Below the pieces are notes generated by a model that searched no databases, was not told the origin of the DNA, and was given only the letters and a program-made list of their open reading frames with translations. This document shows positions 7,951 to 15,716 of a stretch of 39,290 bases of DNA, piece by piece (position 1 is the first letter of the stretch; each line of letters begins with the position of its first letter). The stretch is from positions 1 through 39,290 of the forward strand of contig CAZOGL010000014.1 in the NCBI GenBank assembly GCA_964579575.1, given 5' to 3'. The DNA is from CAVEFW01 sp964579575 (GTDB lineage Bacteria; Actinomycetota; Coriobacteriia; Coriobacteriales; Eggerthellaceae). A program made the position numbers and the translations under genes.

Positions 7951-9440
7951 TGGCAAACTTTGCCTCAATGGATGTCGCTGCCATCCAGGCAGGGTTGGCG
8001 GCCAAAGAGTTCACCGCCCGCGAGGTTGCCGCTGACGCCATCGCGCGTGTGGAGGCCGCTGACAAGCAAATTCATGCGTTCCTCGAGGTGACACCCGAGC
8101 TTGCGTTTGCTGCCGCAGACAAGGTCGACGCCGCAATCGCCGCGGGGTCGATCGATGAAGCGGGGATCTTGGCTGGCGTTCCGGTTGCGTTCAAGGACAA
8201 CATGAACTTGATCGACACGCATACCACCTGCGCTTCTCACATGCTTGAGAACTACGTGTCTCCCTATACCGCCACATGCGTCCAACGCGTGCTTGACGCA
8301 GGCGGAATCCCTTTGGGAAAGCTGAATATGGACGAGTTCGCTTTTGGTTCAACCACCGAGACCTCTGCGTTTGGATGCACCCATAACCCGTGGGACCTCG
8401 AACGCGTTCCCGGCGGTTCCTCTGGCGGCAGTGCTGCTGCGGTTGCCGCGGGTATGTGCACGGTGACGCTTGGTTCCGACACGGGCGGTTCCATCCGCCA
8501 ACCCGGCAGCTTTTGTGGCACCGTTGCCGTTAAGCCCACCTACGGTGTCGTCTCTCGCTACGGCGTCGTTGCCTTCGGCAGCTCCCTTGATCAGGTCGGC
8601 CCCTTTGCGCGCAATGTGCATGATGCCGCTTTGACCATGAATGCGTTGGCGGGCCGCGACCAGCTCGATTGCACGAGCCAGGATGTCAAGACCGATTTCT
8701 TGGCCAACCTCGACCAAGGCGTCGACGGCATGACCATCGGCGTCGTTCCCGAATTCATGGACGCGGAGGGGTTGTCCGCTGATGTTAAGGAGAAAATCGA
8801 GGAGGCGGTGGCCAAGCTCGAGACTCAAGGTGCCAACATCGAGGAGGTCACCTTGCCCAACGTCCATGCCGCTATCAGCGCATACTATGTTATCGCTCCT
8901 TGTGAGGCGTTCAGCAACCTCGCCCGTTTCGACTCTGTTCGCTATGGCTATTGCGATCCGGGTCACAAGGACTTGGGGAGCCAATACGAGACAAGCCGAT
9001 CCAAGGGATTTGGCGCCGAGGCCCGTCGCCGCATCATGTTGGGCAGCTATCTGCTTTCCAGCGGCGTCTATGACAAGTATTACTATCCTGCGCAACAGGT
9101 TCGTACCCTGATTACCCAAGATTACCTGCGCGCATTCGAAAAGGTCGACTGCATCTTGGCTCCTGCTGCCCCCAGTGTCGCTTTCAAGTTCGGAGAACTT
9201 TCCACGCCGGCCGCCATGTATCTGACCGATGTGTATACGATCTCCCTCAACATTGCGGGTAATGGCGGCATGAACATGCCCCTCGGCCTCGGACGTGATT
9301 CCAAGATGCCCGTCGGTGGACAGCTTATCGCCCCGCCGTTCAGGGATGAGAACATGTTGCGTGTCGCCGCGGCGTTGGAGCGCGAATACGGTGCGGCTCC
9401 TATCGCACCGAACTACGCCGATGGAAAGGTTGGTGAGTAG
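7950..9440 (+). CDS. gatA: Asp-tRNA(Asn)/Glu-tRNA(Gln) amidotransferase subunit A
   Basis: Amidase-signature subunit that releases ammonia from glutamine for the amidation of mischarged Glu-tRNA(Gln) or Asp-tRNA(Asn). The 496 residues carry the Lys-Ser-Ser triad: Lys82 in VPVAFKDN, Ser157 in GGSSGGS and Ser181 in DTGGSIR, with the spacing seen in characterised GatA. The order gatC-gatA-gatB with 1-nt overlap and 2-nt gap is a tight operon. Its presence suggests that Gln-tRNA and/or Asn-tRNA are made by the indirect route in this organism; which of the two cannot be told from this window. Confidence 0.97.
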   Translation: MANFASMDVAAIQAGLAAKEFTAREVAADAIARVEAADKQIHAFLEVTPELAFAAADKVDAAIAAGSIDEAGILAGVPVAFKDNMNLIDTHTTCASHMLENYVSPYTATCVQRVLDAGGIPLGKLNMDEFAFGSTTETSAFGCTHNPWDLERVPGGSSGGSAAAVAAGMCTVTLGSDTGGSIRQPGSFCGTVAVKPTYGVVSRYGVVAFGSSLDQVGPFARNVHDAALTMNALAGRDQLDCTSQDVKTDFLANLDQGVDGMTIGVVPEFMDAEGLSADVKEKIEEAVAKLETQGANIEEVTLPNVHAAISAYYVIAPCEAFSNLARFDSVRYGYCDPGHKDLGSQYETSRSKGFGAEARRRIMLGSYLLSSGVYDKYYYPAQQVRTLITQDYLRAFEKVDCILAPAAPSVAFKFGELSTPAAMYLTDVYTISLNIAGNGGMNMPLGLGRDSKMPVGGQLIAPPFRDENMLRVAAALEREYGAAPIAPNYADGKVGE

Positions 9441-9442
9441 TC

Positions 9443-11011
9443 ATGAAGAATCTCGAAGAGGTTTTGGAGGATTGGGAGGCTGTTATCGGTCTCGAGATCC
9501 ATGCTGAACTCACGACCCTTGAGACCAAGATGTTTTGCGGTTGCAAGTTGGAGTTTGGCGCCGAGCCGAACACCCATACCTGCCCGGTCTGTCTTGGTTT
9601 GCCAGGCGCTTTGCCCGTTCCTAACAAGGCGGCTATCGAGTCCATCGTTCTTGCCGGTCTTGCCACCAATTGCGATATCGAGAAGCACTCCATGTTCTAT
9701 CGCAAGAACTACATGTATCCGGATATGGCGAAGAACTTCCAGACAACCCAAGGTCCCGTTGCCTTTTGCATGCGTGGTCACCTCGACCTCGACGTGTGCG
9801 GCGCGATGGCCAAGCAGCGTTACCATCTTGACGACTTGGCTGTGGGCGAGGACTACGAGAACATCACCCGTACCGAGGATGGATATGTGGCGCACATCGG
9901 TATCACCCGTATCCACATGGAGGAGGATGCGGGCAAGATGGTCCACATCGGTGGCGACGAGGGTCGCATCGCTGGTGCGACCCACTCCCTTGTCGACTAC
10001 AACCGTGCGGGTACGCCCTTGATCGAGCTTGTCACTGAGCCGGATCTGCGTACGCCGGAAGAGGCGCGTCTGTTTATGCAGAAGCTTCGCCAAATCTATC
10101 TTGCCATCGGCATCTCCGATTGCTCTATGGAGGAGGGAAGCCTTCGCTGTGACGGCAACGTGTCCCTGCGTCGTCGTGGTGCCAAGGAGTTCGGCACGAA
10201 GACCGAGCTGAAGAACATGAACTCCTTCAAGAATCTGCATGACGGCCTCCTCTATGAGATTTGTCGTCAGGCCGAGGTTCTCGAAGAGGGCGGCACCATC
10301 TACCAAGAGACCCGCCATTGGGATCCTTCTGCCAAGCGTACCATCGTCATGCGCGTCAAGGAGACCGCGGACGACTATCGCCTGTTCCCCGAGCCCGACC
10401 TCGCTCCTTACGATTTGACGGACGAGTGGATCGAGGGCGTTCGCGCCAAGCTTCCCGAGCTGCCCGACCAAAAGGCGAAGCGTTTTGCGGAGAGGTGGGG
10501 TCTCTCGAAGTCCGATGCGAACGAAATCGCAGGGGACAAGGACACAGCCTCTCTGTTTGAGCGTTGTGCCGAGGATTTGAACGAGGCCCAGGCTAAGAGG
10601 GCCGCAAACCTCCTACTCAACGACGTGAGCGCCTATTTGAAGGAGAACGCAATCTCTTTGGAGGAGTGCTCTTTGGCCCCTGCTGCCTTGGCTACACTTG
10701 CCAAGCTCCTTGCCGAGGACACCATCAGCTCCAAGCAGGGCAAGGAGGTCTTAACCGCGGTGCTCAAGGAGGGTGTCGACCCGGCCGAGTATGTGGAGTC
10801 CCATGGTATGAAGCAAGTCTCCGACACCGGTGCCATCGAGGCTGTTATCGACGAGATCATCGCGTCTAACCCCGATGAGGTCGCCCGATATAAGGAAGGC
10901 AACACCAAAATCATCGGGTTCTTCGTCGGTCAGTGCATGAAGAAGATGCGCGGTCAAGGCAATCCGAAGATCATCAATCAGATCCTTTCCCAAAAACTCG
11001 ACGAGGCTTAA
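9443..11011 (+). CDS. gatB: Asp-tRNA(Asn)/Glu-tRNA(Gln) amidotransferase subunit B
   Basis: Activates the mischarged aminoacyl-tRNA with ATP and transfers ammonia delivered from GatA. The 522-residue protein starts with WEAVIGLEIHAEL and has the zinc site FCGCKLEFGAEPNTHTCPVC, then CLGLPGALPVPN, KNYMYPDMAKNFQ, the IHMEEDAGK motif and SLRCDGNVSLR. A C-terminal helical YqeY-like tRNA-binding tail covers about 375-520. Length matches the family (about 475-520). It starts 2 nt after the gatA stop. A likely terminator follows at 11074. Confidence 0.97.
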   Translation: MKNLEEVLEDWEAVIGLEIHAELTTLETKMFCGCKLEFGAEPNTHTCPVCLGLPGALPVPNKAAIESIVLAGLATNCDIEKHSMFYRKNYMYPDMAKNFQTTQGPVAFCMRGHLDLDVCGAMAKQRYHLDDLAVGEDYENITRTEDGYVAHIGITRIHMEEDAGKMVHIGGDEGRIAGATHSLVDYNRAGTPLIELVTEPDLRTPEEARLFMQKLRQIYLAIGISDCSMEEGSLRCDGNVSLRRRGAKEFGTKTELKNMNSFKNLHDGLLYEICRQAEVLEEGGTIYQETRHWDPSAKRTIVMRVKETADDYRLFPEPDLAPYDLTDEWIEGVRAKLPELPDQKAKRFAERWGLSKSDANEIAGDKDTASLFERCAEDLNEAQAKRAANLLLNDVSAYLKENAISLEECSLAPAALATLAKLLAEDTISSKQGKEVLTAVLKEGVDPAEYVESHGMKQVSDTGAIEAVIDEIIASNPDEVARYKEGNTKIIGFFVGQCMKKMRGQGNPKIINQILSQKLDEA

Positions 11012-11073
11012 GACGACGTTTTCCAAAGCTCACCCAGCCTAAAGCGTGCCCGGTCTAAAGCGCGTCCAGCGAT

Positions 11074-11111
11074 GCCCTGCATCATCGCGATGTGGGGCGC
11101 CTCTTTCTTGG
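11074..11111 (+). terminator. Probable terminator of the gatCAB operon
   Basis: GCCCTGCATC (11074-11083) pairs with GATGTGGGGC (11089-11098), 10 bp including two G-U pairs, followed by a pyrimidine-rich GCCTCTTTCTT. The U-tract is imperfect. The rest of the 207-nt spacer to the MoeA-like gene holds only short imperfect repeats and a TATTAT at 11170-11175 that may be a -10 box. Confidence 0.5.
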
Positions 11112-11218
11112 CGTGACTTCTCGTGGCTTCTCATGGCACAACGTTTCGGTTCGCGGGGGCGGGTTGTTGTATTATCTTTAACTAGCATTATTTACCCAAG
11201 CAGACGGGAGAGAGACTT

Positions 11219-12538
11219 ATGCGCGACCATTCCAAACATGTTGAGTTCACAAGGGATGCGGCAATCGAGACTATGGTGGAGGTATGTGGGTTCGCCTTCG
11301 ACTTCGCTGATGAGGGGGCGCAGGCGGTAGCCGCGGCTCGTAGCGAGATGGTGCCCCTCGATGAGGCATACGGACGCGTCTTGGCGTGCGATGTCGTCTC
11401 TCGTACGATGAGCCCGACGGTTTTGACCTGTTGCATGGATTCCGTTGCCGTCCATTGGAGCGATTTCGAAGGCGGGAAGACGCCGGATTTCGACTCGTGG
11501 GTCCGCGGAGTTGATTGGCAATTCGCAAACACCGGTATCGCTATGCCTGAGGGTTTCGATACCGCTGTCGTCATCGAGCACGTGACCGTCTCGCCGGATG
11601 AGGAGCATATCGTTATCGACGCGGCGCCTTCGAAACAGTTCGCTGGCACACGTTCACCTGGCGAGAAAATGAAGGAGGGCGACTTGTTGGCCACGGCGGG
11701 CACGGTTGTGACGCCCGACATCGCTGCTGCGATCGGTGCGGGCAACGTCGGCCATGTTCGCGTCGTTCGTAAGCCGCGCGTCGCATTTTTGCCCACCGGC
11801 AACGAGCTCATGCCCCCTGCGGTTCCCCCTCGCTATGATGGTGCCTTTGCTGGGATGGGCAAGAATTTCGAGACGAACAGCGTCTTGGTGAAGGGGCGTG
11901 TCGAGGAATGGGGCGGTACGTGCCAGGTTTGGGATATCACCCCTGACGTTCCTGAGCTCATTGCCGACTCTATCCACCAGGCATGCGAGGTTGCAGACAT
12001 CGTCGTTTTGAACGCTGGCAGCTCGAAGGGTTCCGATGATTGGTCCTGCGAACAGATGGAGGAGCTTGGCGAGGTCTATTTCCATGAGACAAATCATGGC
12101 CCGGGACACCATTCAAGTTTCGCCATGGTGGACGGAACGCCCGTGGTCGGCATCTCTGGACCGTCCCGCGGCGCCTCTTTCACGCTGAACTTCTATCTGC
12201 TGCCTTTGATTCGTGCCTATCTCGGTCTTGACGTCAAACCGAAAACCGCGTGGGCGCGCCTTTCGGAGGAGTTTCCCAAGAAGCACAAGAAGGCGTCGGT
12301 GGAAAAGGCGGAGGCAAAGAAGCTTTCGGGCGAAAGCCGCCCCTCGGTGGTACAAAACGACCGCATGTTCTTCGGTATCAAGCCTGTGGACGTCACGTTT
12401 GGGGAAGATGGCGTGTTGAGCGTTTGTCCTGCAAAGGGCCCAGATCCGGTGGTCTCCGCAAACGCGGTGTTCCTTTTGCCTTCCGACCCCGATTTGCATC
12501 CCGCCGTCGGTGACATCATCCAAATCGAGTGGCGCTAA
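11219..12538 (+). CDS. Divergent MoeA-like molybdopterin molybdotransferase
   Basis: A 439-residue protein with MoeA domain order: an N-terminal linker and domain (VPLDEAYGRVLACDVVS), domain III (about 185-330, FLPTGNEL), and a C-terminal beta domain ending near VGDIIQIEWR. MoeA inserts molybdate into molybdopterin-AMP. Several signatures are altered. The usual SAMDGYA is CCMDSVA, although Asp74 remains. The GG-S-x-G-xxD loop is NAGSSKGSDDW. The usual PGKP / LPGNP pair is replaced by HGPGHHSSFAMVDG and GISGPSRGAS. It may be a specialised paralogue rather than the main MoeA. The start is ATG 11219 after GGGAGAG. No other cofactor genes are nearby. It probably shares a transcript with the next gene 63 nt downstream. 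Confidence 0.8.
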   Translation: MRDHSKHVEFTRDAAIETMVEVCGFAFDFADEGAQAVAAARSEMVPLDEAYGRVLACDVVSRTMSPTVLTCCMDSVAVHWSDFEGGKTPDFDSWVRGVDWQFANTGIAMPEGFDTAVVIEHVTVSPDEEHIVIDAAPSKQFAGTRSPGEKMKEGDLLATAGTVVTPDIAAAIGAGNVGHVRVVRKPRVAFLPTGNELMPPAVPPRYDGAFAGMGKNFETNSVLVKGRVEEWGGTCQVWDITPDVPELIADSIHQACEVADIVVLNAGSSKGSDDWSCEQMEELGEVYFHETNHGPGHHSSFAMVDGTPVVGISGPSRGASFTLNFYLLPLIRAYLGLDVKPKTAWARLSEEFPKKHKKASVEKAEAKKLSGESRPSVVQNDRMFFGIKPVDVTFGEDGVLSVCPAKGPDPVVSANAVFLLPSDPDLHPAVGDIIQIEWR

Positions 12539-12601
12539 AGTGGCGCTAGGCGGATTTTAGGCGTGGAGCAGGCATAGGTTGCCTCGAGGGATAGGATTGT
12601 C

Positions 12602-13570
12602 GTGATTCCTGACGGACGTGTGTTGTTGATTGCAAACCCGGTTGCGCAGATTGGGTCCGGTAAGAAGGCAGCCGATATCGCCTTGAACCACCTTCAGAAG
12701 CGGTTGGGCGAAGACCGTGTGGAGCTCGTGCTTACCGAGCGCAAGGGTCATGCTGCAGAACTTGCCTACCTTGCCGACCCGTCTTTTTCGACCGTTCTCG
12801 GTCTTGGTGGTGACGGAGTCATGCACGAGATCGCCAACGGTCTGATGCGCCGCGACGAGGGCATGCGCCCTGCGTTCGGCGTGTTGCCAGTCGGGTCGGG
12901 TAATGACTATGCCGCCAGCGTCTCCATGAGCACCAACATGGATGTGGCGGTTGAGCAGTTGTTGCGCTATCCGACCCTTGCCACCGATGTCGGGTGTTGC
13001 AACGGGGAGTATTACTTGGAGACTCTTTCCTTCGGGATTGACGCGGCAATCGCGTTGGGAACAGAGGAGCGTCGAATCCGTTCGGGACATACGGGAACGC
13101 GTCTGTACCTTGAGGAGGGTCTCGATCAGATGTTGCACCATCGTGACCCGCACAAATTCCGCCTTTCCATGGAGGACGGGTGTCGTGTGGAGTATCGCGG
13201 CACCAAGATTGTGTCGGAGTGTGAGCGCGTTGCCGAGCTTGCCGGGTCTTGTCTTTTACTGACGGTCCAAATCGGCAGGACCTATGGCGGAGGGTTTGCC
13301 ATCACGCCTGAGGCTCGCCTTGACGACGGCGTGTTGGATCTTTGTTACGCAAAGTCTCCTTTGGGAGCCGCTAAGGCAACCTACATATTCCTTCGTGCGA
13401 AAAACGGAGGCCATACCGGGTTCAAGGCCATTGAGTTTCTCCGCGCGCGCAAGGTCCACATCGAGTTCGAGGGTTCGTTGCCTGCTCAAATCGACGGCGA
13501 ACGCGTCGAGGGAACAACGTTCGATATCTCGATCTGCCCTCGCGTCCTTCACGTTATCCGCAAAGGCTAG
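12602..13570 (+). CDS. Diacylglycerol kinase-family lipid kinase
   Basis: A 322-residue cytoplasmic or peripheral membrane protein of the YegS/DgkB/BmrU family, which phosphorylates diacylglycerol or related lipids. Visible motifs are the N-terminal IANPVAQIGSGKK (family NP-xx-GxG), the nucleotide-binding GLGGDGVMHEIANG (GGDG at 69-72) and VLPVGSGNDYA near 95-103. The C-terminal half has ARKVHIEFEGSLPAQIDGE, typical of the beta-sandwich domain (usual form: QxDGE). The start is GTG 12602 preceded by GAGGGATAGGA. It follows the MoeA-like gene by 63 nt. The exact substrate cannot be assigned from sequence. Confidence 0.88.
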   Translation: MIPDGRVLLIANPVAQIGSGKKAADIALNHLQKRLGEDRVELVLTERKGHAAELAYLADPSFSTVLGLGGDGVMHEIANGLMRRDEGMRPAFGVLPVGSGNDYAASVSMSTNMDVAVEQLLRYPTLATDVGCCNGEYYLETLSFGIDAAIALGTEERRIRSGHTGTRLYLEEGLDQMLHHRDPHKFRLSMEDGCRVEYRGTKIVSECERVAELAGSCLLLTVQIGRTYGGGFAITPEARLDDGVLDLCYAKSPLGAAKATYIFLRAKNGGHTGFKAIEFLRARKVHIEFEGSLPAQIDGERVEGTTFDISICPRVLHVIRKG

Positions 13571-13628
13571 GAGGCGCTTTGCTCGAGGGGCTGACCCTGT
13601 GCCCTTTCCTTTTGCCGCGCATGTAAGG

Positions 13629-13801
13629 GAGACCAAGTTGGTCCGTCGCGTTTGCAAACAGGGGGTATCGGGCCGGTCCGCCGAGTTTGCGCGCAGGAGA
13701 GACCAAGTTGGCTCGCCGAGTTTGCGCGCAGGGGGCAAGGTTGGTCCGTCGCGTTTGCATATAAGACAACTCAGGCTGGTCCGTCGAGTTTGCGCGCTTG
13801 C
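13629..13801. repeat. Five-copy imperfect tandem repeat, about 35-bp period
   Basis: Five units begin near 13629, 13666, 13699, 13736 and 13768. Their shared core is GGTCCGTCGAGTTTGC, with variants GGTCCGTCGCGTTTGC and GGCTCGCCGAGTTTGC, at about 13640, 13675, 13710, 13743 and 13778 (steps of 35, 35, 33, 35). Two units start with the same GAGACCAAGTTGG, and ACCAAGTTGGT is itself a near-palindrome. There are no unique spacers, so it is not a CRISPR array. Confidence 0.85.
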
Positions 13802-13833
13802 ACAAAAGTTGTCATTGTTTCGTGCAACCCGTT

Positions 13834-13860
13834 TTGACCTGCACTTTGGGGTGGTATTCT
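13834..13860 (+). promoter_or_regulatory. Promoter of the histidine operon
   Basis: TTGACC (13834-13839) and an extended -10 TGGTATTCT (13852-13860) are separated by a 15-nt spacer, short for the -35 but acceptable with the extended -10. The predicted transcript starts near 13867, upstream of the 12-bp dyad, which would therefore be in the leader RNA. Confidence 0.5.
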
Positions 13861-13887
13861 GGTTCGACAAAAAAATGCTGAATAATT

Positions 13888-13921
13888 CGTTACTTTAGCG
13901 CTCTACTGTGCTAAAGTAACG
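13888..13921. promoter_or_regulatory. Perfect 12-bp inverted repeat in the his leader
   Basis: CGTTACTTTAGC (13888-13899) and GCTAAAGTAACG (13910-13921) are perfect complements across a 10-nt loop. No U-tract follows, so it does not look like an intrinsic terminator. It lies between the predicted promoter and the first gene, which suits an operator for a dimeric repressor or an RNA hairpin affecting translation of hisZG. Confidence 0.7.
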
Positions 13922-13946
13922 TACGCTGTTCTATAGAGAGAAAAGA

Positions 13947-15662
13947 GTGTCAATGGATTATGTAACCCCTTCGGGCTTTCGCGATGTCTTGAGCGAGGAG
14001 GCGAGCCGTCGCGAGCAAATCCAGCGTGCGGTGCAGGAGCGATTCGCGAAGTGCGGATACGAGCCTATTGAGACGCCCACCTTGGAAGTGTTCGACGTCG
14101 TGAACGCAAGCGGTCTTGTTCCGAGTATGCCATTCAAGTTCTTCGATTCCACTGGAGAGCTCTTGGGTCTTCGCCCGGACGTGACGGTTCAGGTTGCACG
14201 CATGTGTGCAACGCGTCTTGCCGGGGTAAGCGCGCCGATGCGTTTCCGTTACACGCATCGCGTATTCCGTGAGGCCGAAGGCGCGCTGCAGGCTACCGCA
14301 CGTGAACTTAAGCAAATCGGTGTCGAGCTCATCGGCGAGGAGGGTCCGGCGGCGGATGCCGAGGTTATCGGGCTGCTTGCCGATGCCTTGGATATCGCTG
14401 GCGTCAAGGATTACACCATGGCAATTGCGACGGTGAGTCCTGTTCGTGCCCTTCTTCGGGCCAGTGGAGCTCCTGAATGGTGGTGCAACCGTGTTCTCGC
14501 CGCGTTCCACTCCTCCGACTTTGTCGAGCTTGATCGCTTGACTGATGTCGCGGGTCTTGCCGAGGTCGTCGAGGAAGCTGGTCTCGACATCCCCGCCAAC
14601 CAACTTGCTGGCGTTTGCCCGCCGGTGTTCGCTGACGCCATTGCAAAGTTGCCTCGTATTCGCGGTGGCCACCAAGCGATCGATGCCGTCCGTGAGCTCG
14701 TTGCCCCCCTCGGTTGCGATGAGGGGCTTGACGATTTCGCGATGGTGTACGACAAGTTGTTGGAAAGCGATATTGCCGGTCGCCTGTTTGTCGATTTCAG
14801 TGTCATGAGCTCCTTTGATTACTACACCGGTATCGTGTTTGCTGCCTTCTCTCCCTACGTGGGGACGCCTCTTGGCGGCGGCGGGCGCTACGATAAGCTC
14901 ATCGGCACCTTTGGGAAGGACCGTCCCGCAGCGGGCTGCGCCTTCTACCTCGAACAGGCCATGGCGGCTTCCGCCGCGGCCGAGCGCGTCGAGGCGGGAG
15001 AGGCGGTCTCCGTCGAGAACCGTCCGTTGCGCATCGCCGTCCCGAAGGGCAGCTTGAACCCCGGCTGCATCAAGGCGTTGGCTGATGCGGGGCTCGATAT
15101 TACCGATCTTGACAATCCTGGGCGACAACTCATCATCCACAACCCCGGCGTCGACTACATCATCGTTCGCCCGACGGATGCCCCCACGTTTGTAGCACAC
15201 GGTGCTGCTGATTGCGGCATTTGTGGTCGCGACTCCATTCTCGAGGCTGACCCAGATGTCGTCCAACTGGTCGACCTCAAGTTCGGCGGTTGTCGTTTCG
15301 TCGTCGCCGAGCCTGCAGGTGCGGCTGCCGCGACGGCCGAGCACTATAAGCGCCTTGGCTCCATTCGCGTCGCTTCCAAGTATCCTCGTATCACCCGTGC
15401 CCACTACGCCAAGACCGGCACCCAAGTGGAGATCGTTAAGCTTCATGGAAATATCGAGCTTGCCCCATTGACGGGGATGGCGGAGCGTATCGTGGATATC
15501 ACTGCAACGGGCACGACGTTGCGCGAGAACAATTTGGTGGTCGTCGAGGACGTGCTTTCCTCCACGGCGCGTTTTTTCGCAAATGTGTGTGCGTTCCGCA
15601 CCGATGCGCGTATCGAGAAGTTGGCTTGCACGTTGGCAACCAACGCCCAAGGTCAGGAGTAG
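13947..15662 (+). CDS. hisZG: Fused HisZ-HisG ATP phosphoribosyltransferase
   Basis: Carries out the first step of histidine synthesis, ATP + PRPP to phosphoribosyl-ATP. Residues 1 to about 345 are a HisZ regulatory domain (histidyl-tRNA-synthetase-like: PSGFRD, LRPDVTVQVAR, YTHRVFRE, GGGGRYDKLIG). Residues about 357-571 are a short-form HisG catalytic domain (LRIAVPKGSL, GAADCGICGRDSILE, IELAPLTGMAERIVDITATGTTL). In most bacteria with short HisG these are two genes forming a hetero-octamer. Here one uninterrupted frame encodes both, joined by an Ala/Glu-rich linker. The start is GTG 13947 or ATG 13953, two codons apart; the RBS is a weak GAGAG-type. First gene of an eight-gene operon; hisD follows after 54 nt. 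Confidence 0.93.
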   Translation: MSMDYVTPSGFRDVLSEEASRREQIQRAVQERFAKCGYEPIETPTLEVFDVVNASGLVPSMPFKFFDSTGELLGLRPDVTVQVARMCATRLAGVSAPMRFRYTHRVFREAEGALQATARELKQIGVELIGEEGPAADAEVIGLLADALDIAGVKDYTMAIATVSPVRALLRASGAPEWWCNRVLAAFHSSDFVELDRLTDVAGLAEVVEEAGLDIPANQLAGVCPPVFADAIAKLPRIRGGHQAIDAVRELVAPLGCDEGLDDFAMVYDKLLESDIAGRLFVDFSVMSSFDYYTGIVFAAFSPYVGTPLGGGGRYDKLIGTFGKDRPAAGCAFYLEQAMAASAAAERVEAGEAVSVENRPLRIAVPKGSLNPGCIKALADAGLDITDLDNPGRQLIIHNPGVDYIIVRPTDAPTFVAHGAADCGICGRDSILEADPDVVQLVDLKFGGCRFVVAEPAGAAAATAEHYKRLGSIRVASKYPRITRAHYAKTGTQVEIVKLHGNIELAPLTGMAERIVDITATGTTLRENNLVVVEDVLSSTARFFANVCAFRTDARIEKLACTLATNAQGQE

Positions 15663-15716
15663 AGGCCCCTCATCATAGGCGGCTATCGTCATAGATTCGG
15701 AAAAGAGGATTTACGT

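Larger units (their letters stand above)
13571..13946. other. 376-nt intergenic region before the his operon
   Basis: No gene is supported here. From left to right it holds: a short spacer, a tandem repeat array (13629-13801), an extended -10 promoter (13834-13860), a perfect 12-bp dyad (13888-13921), and the GAGAG-rich ribosome binding region just before hisZG. Open frames on both strands through the repeats encode only repetitive Arg/Leu-rich sequence and are judged spurious. Confidence 0.8.

Noticed and set aside
13629..13801. Possible CRISPR array or small repeat protein.
   Set aside because: The copies are contiguous with no unique spacers and no cas genes are nearby. Translations on either strand give only repetitive Arg/Leu-rich text without an RBS.
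13845..13865. GGGGTGGTATTCTGG resembles the T-box motif GGGTGGTACCGCG.
   Set aside because: The CCGCG part is missing, there is no matching antiterminator and terminator stem, and the stretch is better explained as an extended -10 promoter.
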